A DNA stretch of 64,000 nt from Rhodobacter sp. (lineage in GTDB: Bacteria; Pseudomonadota; Alphaproteobacteria; Rhodobacterales; Rhodobacteraceae): the NCBI GenBank assembly GCA_027487575.1, contig JAIYDJ010000075.1, positions 88,178 through 152,177 on the forward strand, read 5' to 3'. A program made the position numbers and the translations under genes. This document shows, piece by piece, positions 9,476 through 17,389 of the stretch. The notes under the pieces were generated by a model that saw only the letters and a list, made by a program, of their open reading frames with translations, made no database searches and was not told the DNA's origin. The stretch's first letter is position 1; each line of letters opens with the position of its first letter.

Positions 9476-10206
9476 CCAACATCCTCATCACCGGCGCAGG
9501 GTCCGGCATCGGCCGTGTCACGGCGCGGGCGTTTCTGGCGGCGGGCTGGCAGGTCGGGCTGATCGGACGGCGGCAAGCCGCGCTGGAGGAAACGGCCGGG
9601 GGCAATGCCGCGGCGCTGGTCCTGCCTTGCGACGTGACCGACCCCGCCGCCGTCGATGCTGCCTTCAAGGCGGCTTTTGACCGGTGGGGGCGGCTGGACG
9701 TGCTGTTCAACAACGCAGGCCAGTCTGCCCCGGCAGCACCCATCGACGAGATTGCTGTGGATACCTGGCTTCAGGTCAACGCGGTGAACATCACCGGCAT
9801 GTTCCTGTGCGCGCGCGCGGCCTTTGGCCAGATGCGCCGCCAGTCGCCGCAGGGGGGGCGCATCATCAACAACGGCTCGATCTCGGCTCATGTGCCGCGA
9901 CCGGGGTCGGTCCCCTATACCATGTCGAAACACGCGGTCACCGGTCTGACCCGGACGTTGGGACTGGATGGCCGGGCGTTCAACATCGCCTGCGGCCAGA
10001 TCGACATCGGCAACGCCCTGACAGAGATGGCCGCCCGGTTTCCCGCAGGCGTGCCGCAGGCCGACGGCGCGATCAGGACTGAACCGGTGATGGACGCAGC
10101 GCACGTGGCCGATGCCGTCATGCACATGGCGACGCTGCCGCTGTCGGTGAACATTCCCTTTGTCACGATCATGGCGCGCGACATGCCCTATATCGGGCGG
10201 GGATGA
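9472..10206 (+). CDS. SDR family NAD(P)-dependent oxidoreductase
   Basis: TGAGSGIGR, NNAGQ, YTMSKHA motifs; ATGA overlap with upstream gene. Confidence 0.93.
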   Translation: MTNILITGAGSGIGRVTARAFLAAGWQVGLIGRRQAALEETAGGNAAALVLPCDVTDPAAVDAAFKAAFDRWGRLDVLFNNAGQSAPAAPIDEIAVDTWLQVNAVNITGMFLCARAAFGQMRRQSPQGGRIINNGSISAHVPRPGSVPYTMSKHAVTGLTRTLGLDGRAFNIACGQIDIGNALTEMAARFPAGVPQADGAIRTEPVMDAAHVADAVMHMATLPLSVNIPFVTIMARDMPYIGRG

Positions 10207-10332
10207 TCAGTGACGGTTCGTGATGCGGATCGACGTGCGGCGCAGCACATCCACCAAGGCGCGCATCAGGATCAGCGCCGACGCCAGCCCGGCAAAGGCC
10301 AAGGGAATCGCAAGGTTCAGGGACTCTGTCAT
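10207..10332 (-). CDS. Small membrane protein (about 41 aa)
   Basis: Manual translation MTESLNLAIPLAFAGLASALILMRALVDVLRRTSIRITNRH*; one predicted TM segment and basic C-terminus; below ORF-track length cutoff. Confidence 0.5.
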   Translation of the reverse strand: MTESLNLAIPLAFAGLASALILMRALVDVLRRTSIRITNRH

Positions 10333-10470
10333 ATCGCTCCTCCGCAGATCGCCATGAATGTTTTATGACACCATGTCTTTACGACATAATAAGGGCATCT
10401 TGCCGCAAGAGGTTCCCGACATGCCTGAAAATTCACCCTTTCTTGAACGGCCTCCCACAAGGATTGATCC

Positions 10471-11394
10471 ATGACCCGACTTCATGCCTTTTCTGCCCCC
10501 GGCCGATTCTGGCGCGGCAATCTGCACACCCATTCCACCCGGTCGGACGGTGTGCTGTCGCCCGAGGAAGTCTGCCGTCGCTACATGGCCGAAGGCTATG
10601 ACTTCCTTGCGCTGACCGATCACTTCGTCGGGCTCTGGGGCTATCCGATCGTCGATACCGTGCCGATGCGCACCAACCGGTTCACGACGATCCTTGGCGC
10701 GGAACTGCATTCCGGCGCGATGGCGAACGGCGAGTTGTGGCACATTCTGGCGGTCGGCCTGCCCGCCGATTTCGCCCCGTCGAACACCCCGCATTTCGAT
10801 CCGGTCGCGGATCAGGAGACGGGGGCCGAAATCGCGGCCCGCGCCGTGGCCGCCGGGGCCTTCGTTGCCATCGCGCATCCGCAGTGGTCGGGGCTGACGC
10901 TGGCCGATGCGCGGTCGATCACGGCCGCCCACGCGGTCGAAGTCTACAACCACGGCTGCGCCGTGGGCTGCGACCGGCCAGACGGTTTTGCCATCGCAGA
11001 CCTTCTGCTGACGGAAGGCCGCGATCTGACGATGATCGCAACCGACGATGCCCATTTCTCGGAGCCTGACCATTTCGGCGGCTGGGTGATGGTCAAAGCC
11101 GAGGAAAACACGCCCGAGGCGCTGCTGGCCAGCCTGAAGGCGGGCACCTTCTATTCCTCGCAGGGGCCCGCGCTGCACGACGTGCGCATCGAAGGCAAGC
11201 ATGTGGTGGTCGAAAGTTCGGCGGTTGCGGCGGTCATCCTGCAGGGTGCCGGCACCGGGGCCAGGGCGGTGCACGGCCACTCGATGACCCGGACCGAAGT
11301 GCCGGTGGACCGCTTGAACACCAGTCCCTGGCTGCGTGTCACGGTGGTGGATGCGGCAGGTCGCAAAGCTTGGTCGAACCCGGTCCGCCGCTAG
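10471..11394 (+). CDS. CehA/McbA family PHP-type metallohydrolase
   Basis: FWRGNLHTHSTRSDG...ALTDH...GAELHS...IAHPQWSG: PHP metal-binding motifs. Confidence 0.87.
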   Translation: MTRLHAFSAPGRFWRGNLHTHSTRSDGVLSPEEVCRRYMAEGYDFLALTDHFVGLWGYPIVDTVPMRTNRFTTILGAELHSGAMANGELWHILAVGLPADFAPSNTPHFDPVADQETGAEIAARAVAAGAFVAIAHPQWSGLTLADARSITAAHAVEVYNHGCAVGCDRPDGFAIADLLLTEGRDLTMIATDDAHFSEPDHFGGWVMVKAEENTPEALLASLKAGTFYSSQGPALHDVRIEGKHVVVESSAVAAVILQGAGTGARAVHGHSMTRTEVPVDRLNTSPWLRVTVVDAAGRKAWSNPVRR

Positions 11395-11403
11395 CGGCGC
11401 GCC

Positions 11404-12276
11404 TCAGTCCCTGTCGTCGCGGGGGCTGAGGGCCGAGAAATGCTTGTGCGCGATCCGGTACATCCGCCGATAGATCTTGGCCGTCCGGTTGCGAAGGTTC
11501 ATCGCCGCGTAGATCGGCTGCGTGACCTCGGCCACATCCGCGACATAGCCGAACTGGCCGGTTTCGACCATGCGTTCCGCCGTTTCCGCCAGAACGAAGC
11601 CCGCCCCGCCTATGGTCGACAGCAGCGATGCGATGATCCCGCTTTGCCCGGCGGCCAGCGGCACGCCCAGAAGTTCGGGCAGCATCTGGCGGTGAGCTTC
11701 TTCGAAAGCAGGCGAAAAGGCCCCGCGGATGTAGGTGGCAGGGTCGATTTCGGCCCGGCTGCGCGCGGTGTCCGCGATCAGGCGATAGGTCATCTCCCCC
11801 ACGCTGGCGAAATGCAGGTCGGGGTGGGGTTTCGGGGAATAGAGGATGGCGAAGTCCAGCGCACCGCGCGTCAGGTCGGCACACATCTGCGCCGAATAGT
11901 CGGGCTCGATGTACAGGGCCACCTGCGTCAGGTTGCGCTTTACCCCAGCAACCAGTTTGCCGATGTGGCCGGGGGCCAGGTCGTTCTGGATGCCCAGCCG
12001 CAGCGTGACCGCCGAACTGCCTGCAGGTTCGACCGCGCGCAGCGCCTCGTTCCAGTCGGCGCGCAGCATCCGCGCGTGCGGTTCGAACCGCAGCCCTTCG
12101 GTCGACAGTTCGGTGCCCGCGCGCGACCGCACGAACAGCCGCGCCCCCACCGCCGTCTCCAGCGCAACCACCCGGGCCGACACGGTGGACTGGGTGACCG
12201 ACAACCGTTCGGCCGTGCGGTTGAAACTGCGCGTCTCGACCAGGTCGAGAAAGGTTTCCAGAAGGTCGATCTGCAC
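11404..12276 (-). CDS. LysR family transcriptional regulator
   Basis: N-terminal HTH LLETFLDLVETRSFNRTAERLSVTQSTVSARVVALE. Confidence 0.95.
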   Translation of the reverse strand: MQIDLLETFLDLVETRSFNRTAERLSVTQSTVSARVVALETAVGARLFVRSRAGTELSTEGLRFEPHARMLRADWNEALRAVEPAGSSAVTLRLGIQNDLAPGHIGKLVAGVKRNLTQVALYIEPDYSAQMCADLTRGALDFAILYSPKPHPDLHFASVGEMTYRLIADTARSRAEIDPATYIRGAFSPAFEEAHRQMLPELLGVPLAAGQSGIIASLLSTIGGAGFVLAETAERMVETGQFGYVADVAEVTQPIYAAMNLRNRTAKIYRRMYRIAHKHFSALSPRDDRD

Positions 12277-12289
12277 GATTCCCGCTCCC

Positions 12290-12308
12290 TGATCGGTATT
12301 TCAGATCA
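12290..12308. promoter_or_regulatory. Candidate LysR operator TGATC-N9-GATCA
   Basis: Sequence TGATCGGTATTTCAGATCA; ATC-N9-GAT (T-N11-A) arrangement, 14 bp upstream of lysR and ~75 bp upstream of divergent gene. Confidence 0.6.
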
Positions 12309-12382
12309 ATAGACCGGGAACGTGACAATTGAAACACCCCCGCTGTCGCGGGATAGTCCGCTGGGACAGAACGGAGGGCAGC

Positions 12383-14812
12383 ATGGCCGATTTGCCGACA
12401 CAGGCGCGGGTGGTGATCATCGGGGGCGGGGCCGTCGGGGCTTCGGCGCTGTATCATCTGTGCAAGGCGGGCTGGACGGACTGCGTTCTGCTGGAAAAGA
12501 ACGAGCTGACCGCCGGGTCGACCTGGCATGCGGCGGGAAATGTGCCGACCTTCAGCGCGTCATGGTCGATCATGAACATGCAGCGCTATTCGGCGCAACT
12601 GTATCGCGGGCTGGGGGCGGCGGTCGACTATCCGATGAACTATCACGTCACCGGGTCGGTGCGGCTGGGCCACAGCAAGGAGCGCCTGCAGGAGTTTCGC
12701 CGGGTGGTCGGGATGGGCCGGTATCAGGGGATGGATCTTGATATCCTTGGTCCTGACGACATTCGGGGGCGCTATCCCTTTCTTGAAACCCACGGTCTGA
12801 CCGGCGCGCTGTATGATCCCTATGACGGCGACATCGACCCGGCGCAGTTGACGCAGGCGCTGGCCAAGGGCGCGCGGATGATGGGCGCGCATGTGGAACG
12901 GTTCTGCCCGGTCACGGCCGTGCGGCGCGATGGCGGCGAATGGGTCCTCACCACGCCCAAGGGCGAAATCCGTTGCGAAAAGGTTGTCAATGCCGCGGGA
13001 TACTATGCCCGCGAGGTCGGAAAGATGTTCGGGCGCGATCTGCCGATGATGGTGATGAGCCACCAGTACCTGCTGTTCGACACGATCCCCGAACTCGCCG
13101 CATGGAGCGCCGAGGTCGGCCACAAGCTGCCGCTGCTCCGCGATGTGGACAGCAGCTATTACCTGCGGCAGGAAAAGAACGGCTTCAACCTTGGCCCCTA
13201 CGAGGCGAATTGCCGGGCGCACTGGACGACGCCGGATGACCCCTTCCCGCAGGATTTCAGTTTTCAACTGTTCCCCGACGATCTGGAACGGCTGGAATGG
13301 CACATCGCCGATGCGATGGCCCGCGTGCCGCTGCTGGAAAAGGCCGCGCTGACCAAGGTCATCAACGGCCCGATCCCCTACACGCCCGATGGCAACCCCC
13401 TGATCGGCCCGATGCCGGGGGTGCGGAACGCGTACGAGGCTTGCGTCTTCACCTTCGGCATCTGTCAGGCGGGCGGCGCGGGCAAGGTGCTGGCCGAATG
13501 GGTGACCGAAGGGGCGACCGAATGGGATATGTGGTCCTGCGACCCGCGCCGGTTCACCGGCTACGAGGATGAGGCCTATTGCGTCGCCAAGGGGATGGAG
13601 GTCTACGGCCACGAATATGGCATGCATTTCCCGATGGCGCGCTGGCCTGCGGCGCCGGACAGGAAGCTGTCGCCGGTGCATGACCGCATCAAGGCGCTGG
13701 GTGGGGTCACGGCCCCCTACAACGGGTGGGAGCGGGCCGAATGGTTCGCCCGTCCCGGCGATGACACCTCGTGGGAAGCGGCCCAGACATGGGACCGCGC
13801 CGGCCCGTGGGAGGCGCGGATCGCGGCGGAATGCGCGGCTGTCCGCGACGGGGTGGGGGTTCTGGACCTGCCCGGGTTCACCCGGCTTCGGCTGCAGGGC
13901 CCCGGCGCGCGGGCGCATCTGGACCGGCTGACGGCAAGTAGGCTGCCGGAACCGGGCAAGATCGGTCTGGCCTATTTCGCCGATGCACGGGGCCGGATCG
14001 TGACGGAAATGACCGTCCTGCCCGTCAGCGACGAGGATATCGGCGTGATCACCGCTTCGGTCGCCCAACGTCACGACGCTGACCTGCTGCGGGCCGGACT
14101 GCCCGATGGCGTGGTGATCGAGGATTGGACCGACCGCATCCATTGTTTCATCGTCACCGGTCCCAAAGCCCGCGATCTGCTGGCTGGCGTCTGCGAGGCC
14201 GACCTGACCCTGCCGTGGCTGTCGGTGCAGTACTTTGCCAAGCTGGCGGGCCGCGACGTCGCCCTGATCCGTGTCAGCTTTGCGGGTGAGTTGGGCTGGG
14301 AGGTCCACTGCGACCGCGCCGATGCCCTGCCGATTTACGAGGCGCTGCTGGCCGGGGGCGCCGTGCCGTTCGGGATGCGGGCGCTGAACAGTCTGCGGAT
14401 CGAAAAGGGCTATCGCGCGTGGAAGGGCGATCTGTCGACCGACTATTCGCTGCTGGAAGGCGGGCTGGAGCGGTTCATCGACTGGACGAAGGACTTTCCG
14501 GGCAAGGCCCCGCTCGCCGCGCAGAAGCAGGCCGGAGTGGCGAAGCGGTTTGTCAGCCTGAAGGTCGCAACCGGCCCCTGCGATCCGCCTTACATGGCCA
14601 ACCTGTGGTCGGACGGGCAGATCGTGGGCGAAGTCACCTCGGCCGCCTTCGGGCACCGGGTGGGCCATGTGGTGGCGCTGGCGATGCTGCGCGCCGATCT
14701 GGCCGCGCCGGGGATGACGCTGCAAGTCGAGGCGTTCGGCGAGCGGCTGGGGGCCGAAGTGATGGGCTACGGGGCGCAATGGGACCCGAAGAACGAGCGC
14801 ATCCGCGCGTGA
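12383..14812 (+). CDS. FAD-dependent oxidoreductase with C-terminal GcvT (aminomethyltransferase) domain, dimethylglycine dehydrogenase-like
   Basis: RVVIIGGGAVGASALYHL FAD motif, STWHAAG, C-terminal GcvT fold (GELGWEVH, LRIEKGYRAWKGDL). Confidence 0.9.
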   Translation: MADLPTQARVVIIGGGAVGASALYHLCKAGWTDCVLLEKNELTAGSTWHAAGNVPTFSASWSIMNMQRYSAQLYRGLGAAVDYPMNYHVTGSVRLGHSKERLQEFRRVVGMGRYQGMDLDILGPDDIRGRYPFLETHGLTGALYDPYDGDIDPAQLTQALAKGARMMGAHVERFCPVTAVRRDGGEWVLTTPKGEIRCEKVVNAAGYYAREVGKMFGRDLPMMVMSHQYLLFDTIPELAAWSAEVGHKLPLLRDVDSSYYLRQEKNGFNLGPYEANCRAHWTTPDDPFPQDFSFQLFPDDLERLEWHIADAMARVPLLEKAALTKVINGPIPYTPDGNPLIGPMPGVRNAYEACVFTFGICQAGGAGKVLAEWVTEGATEWDMWSCDPRRFTGYEDEAYCVAKGMEVYGHEYGMHFPMARWPAAPDRKLSPVHDRIKALGGVTAPYNGWERAEWFARPGDDTSWEAAQTWDRAGPWEARIAAECAAVRDGVGVLDLPGFTRLRLQGPGARAHLDRLTASRLPEPGKIGLAYFADARGRIVTEMTVLPVSDEDIGVITASVAQRHDADLLRAGLPDGVVIEDWTDRIHCFIVTGPKARDLLAGVCEADLTLPWLSVQYFAKLAGRDVALIRVSFAGELGWEVHCDRADALPIYEALLAGGAVPFGMRALNSLRIEKGYRAWKGDLSTDYSLLEGGLERFIDWTKDFPGKAPLAAQKQAGVAKRFVSLKVATGPCDPPYMANLWSDGQIVGEVTSAAFGHRVGHVVALAMLRADLAAPGMTLQVEAFGERLGAEVMGYGAQWDPKNERIRA

Positions 14813-14823
14813 CGGGCGGCGGA

Positions 14824-14869
14824 CCGGGGGCCAGCCCCCGGACCCCCGGGATATTTGGAGACAGAAAAT
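14824..14869 (+). repeat. Dispersed intergenic repeat copy A (hairpin CCGGGGG-ccag-CCCCCGG + GGGATATTTGGAGACAGAAAATG)
   Basis: Perfect 7-bp stem followed by GGATATT...CAGAAAATG box shared with other copies. Confidence 0.7.
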
Positions 14870-14879
14870 GGGCAGGGCG

Positions 14880-17315
14880 ATGGTCGAAGTTCCAAAACAC
14901 GCGCGGGCGGTGATCATCGGGGGCGGCGTGTCGGGCTGTTCGGTGGCCTATCATCTGGCCAAGGCCGGGTGGACAGACATTGTGTTGCTGGAGCGGCAGA
15001 AGCTGACATCGGGGACGACCTGGCATGCGGCGGGGCTGATCGGGCAGTTGCGCGGGTCGGCCAACATGACGCGGCTGGCGAAGTATTCCGCCGATCTTTA
15101 CGTGAAGCTGGAGGCAGAGACCGGGGTGGCGACGGGGATGCGGCAGGTCGGGTCGATCTCGGTCGCCTTGACCGCCGAGCGTCACGAGGAATTGCTGCGG
15201 CAGGCGACGGTGGCGCGGATCTTCGGGGTCGATGTTGCCGAGATATCGCCGACCGAGGCCAAGGCGATGTATCCGCATCTGGAGATCGGGGATGTGGTGG
15301 GGGCGGTGCATCTGCCGCTGGACGGACAGTGCGACCCGGCCAACATCGCGATGGCGCTGGCACGGGGTGCGCGGATGCGGGGGGCGCAGATCTTCGAGGG
15401 GGTGAAGGTCGTTGCGGTGACCAAGAGCCAAGGCCGCGTCACCGGAGTCGAGTACGAGGTGGCGGGCGAGCGGGGGGCGATTGCCTGCGATGTCGTGGTG
15501 AACTGCGGCGGGATGTGGGGGCGTGACCTGGCCGGGGCGTCGGGCGTGACGCTGCCGCTGCACGCCTGCGAGCATTTCTATCTGATCACCGAGCCGATCG
15601 ACGGTCTGGGCCATCTGCCGGTGCTGCGGGTGCCGGATGAGTGCGCCTATTACAAGAGTGATGCGGGCAAGATGATGGTCGGGGCGTTCGAGCCGAAAGC
15701 CAAGCCGTGGGGCATGGAGGGCATCCGCGAGGATTTCTGCTTTGACACGCTGCCCGAGGATTGGGACCATTTCCAGCCGATCCTGGAACACGCCATGAAC
15801 CGTCTGCCGCTGTTCCAGACGGCGGGCATTCATACCTTCTTCAACGGGCCGGAATCCTTTACCCCCGACGACCGCTACTATCTGGGCGAGGCGCCGGAAC
15901 TGGGCGGCTATTGGATTGCGGCGGGATACAACTCGGTCGGGATCGCCGGGTCGGGCGGGGCGGGGATGGCGCTGGCGCACTGGATGACCGAAGGCGAGGC
16001 GCCTTTCGATCTGTGGGAGGTCGACATCCGCCGGGCGCAACCGTTCCAGCGGAACCGGCGCTATCTGAAAGAGCGGGTGAGCGAGACGCTGGGCCTGCTT
16101 TATGCTGACCACTTCCCCTATCGGCAGATGGCGACCTCGCGCGGGGTGCGGCGCAGCCCGCTGCATGAACATCTGAAGGCGCTGGGCGCGGTGTTCGGCG
16201 AAGTGGCGGGGTGGGAGCGGGCGAACTGGTACGCCAGACCGGGGCAGGCGGCGGAGTACCGCTATTCGTGGAAGCGGCAGAACTGGTTCGACAATGCCCG
16301 TGCCGAGCACATGGCGGTGCGCACCGGCTGCGGGCTGTTCGACATGACCAGTTTCGGCAAGATCCGGGTCGAGGGGCGCGATGCCTGCGCATTCCTCAAC
16401 CGGGTCTGCGCGAACGAGATCGACGTGGCTGAGGGCCGGATCGTCTACACGCAGATGTTGAACGCGCGGGGCGGGATCGAGAGCGATCTGACCGTGACGC
16501 GGCTGAGCGAGACGGCCTTCCTGCTGGTGGTGCCGGGGGCAACGCTGCAGCGCGATCTGGCGTGGCTCCGGCGGCATCTGGGCGATGCGTTTGCCGTCAT
16601 CACCGATGTCACGGCGGGCGAGGCGGTGGTGTGCGTGATGGGGCCGCAGGCGCGGGACGTGCTGGCGCGGGTGTCGCCTGCCGATCTGAGCAACCCGGGC
16701 CATCCGTTTGGCACGGCAAGGGAAATCGAGATTGGCATGGGTTTGGCCCGGGCGCACCGGGTGACCTATGTGGGCGAGTTGGGGTGGGAGCTTTACGTCT
16801 CGACCGATCAGGCCGCGCATGTGTTCGAGGCGCTGATGGAGGCGGGCGGGGTGACGCTGGCAGGGCTGCATACGCTGGATTCGTGCCGGATCGAAAAGGC
16901 CTACCGGCATTTCGGCCATGACATCACCGACGAGGATCACGTGCTGGAGGCGGGGCTAGGCTTTGCGGTGCGGACGCAGAAGCCCGACTTCATCGGGCGC
17001 GATGCGGTGTTGCGGAAGCGCGAGGCGGGGCTGTCGCGGCGGTTGGTGCAATTCCGGTTGACCGATCCGGAACCGCTGCTGTTCCACAACGAAGGGATCG
17101 TGCGGGACGGGCGGATCGTCGGGCCGGTGACGTCCGGGGCTTACGGCCATTTCCTCGGCGGGGCGGTGGGCCTCGGCTATGTGCCCTGCGCGGGCGAGAG
17201 CGAGGCGGATGTGTTGGGGTCGACGTATCAGATCGAGGTGGCGGGGGTGCGGCACGCGGCGGTGGCATCGCTGGTGCCTTTGTACGATCCGAAATCGGAG
17301 CGGGTGCGGATGTGA
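14880..17315 (+). CDS. FAD-dependent oxidoreductase with C-terminal GcvT domain (second, paralogous copy; ORF-track start 14868 also possible)
   Basis: AVIIGGGVSGCSVAYHL, TTWHAAGL, GELGWELYVS, SCRIEKAYRHFGHD; GGGCAGG precedes the 14880 ATG. Confidence 0.9.
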   Translation: MVEVPKHARAVIIGGGVSGCSVAYHLAKAGWTDIVLLERQKLTSGTTWHAAGLIGQLRGSANMTRLAKYSADLYVKLEAETGVATGMRQVGSISVALTAERHEELLRQATVARIFGVDVAEISPTEAKAMYPHLEIGDVVGAVHLPLDGQCDPANIAMALARGARMRGAQIFEGVKVVAVTKSQGRVTGVEYEVAGERGAIACDVVVNCGGMWGRDLAGASGVTLPLHACEHFYLITEPIDGLGHLPVLRVPDECAYYKSDAGKMMVGAFEPKAKPWGMEGIREDFCFDTLPEDWDHFQPILEHAMNRLPLFQTAGIHTFFNGPESFTPDDRYYLGEAPELGGYWIAAGYNSVGIAGSGGAGMALAHWMTEGEAPFDLWEVDIRRAQPFQRNRRYLKERVSETLGLLYADHFPYRQMATSRGVRRSPLHEHLKALGAVFGEVAGWERANWYARPGQAAEYRYSWKRQNWFDNARAEHMAVRTGCGLFDMTSFGKIRVEGRDACAFLNRVCANEIDVAEGRIVYTQMLNARGGIESDLTVTRLSETAFLLVVPGATLQRDLAWLRRHLGDAFAVITDVTAGEAVVCVMGPQARDVLARVSPADLSNPGHPFGTAREIEIGMGLARAHRVTYVGELGWELYVSTDQAAHVFEALMEAGGVTLAGLHTLDSCRIEKAYRHFGHDITDEDHVLEAGLGFAVRTQKPDFIGRDAVLRKREAGLSRRLVQFRLTDPEPLLFHNEGIVRDGRIVGPVTSGAYGHFLGGAVGLGYVPCAGESEADVLGSTYQIEVAGVRHAAVASLVPLYDPKSERVRM

Positions 17316-17327
17316 GTTCGGCAGAGG

Positions 17328-17388
17328 CGGGGGGTTTCACACCCCGCGCACCCCCCGTGGGATATTCATTGACAGAAAATGAGGGCAG
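17328..17388 (+). repeat. Dispersed intergenic repeat copy B (GCGGGG...CCCCGC hairpin + GTGGGATATTCATTGACAGAAAATGA)
   Basis: Shares TTTCACACCCC..CACCCCCCGTGGGATATT..CAGAAAATGA with copies D and E. Confidence 0.75.
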
Positions 17389-17389
17389 G

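Noticed and set aside
12560-14917. 785-aa minus-strand ORF opposite the first FAD-GcvT gene, and similar long antisense ORFs (e.g. 14634-16940, 17366-18982, 18525-20444)
   Set aside because: Typical spurious antisense frames in high-GC DNA; translations are Arg/His/Pro-rich without recognisable domains while the sense strand encodes clear families
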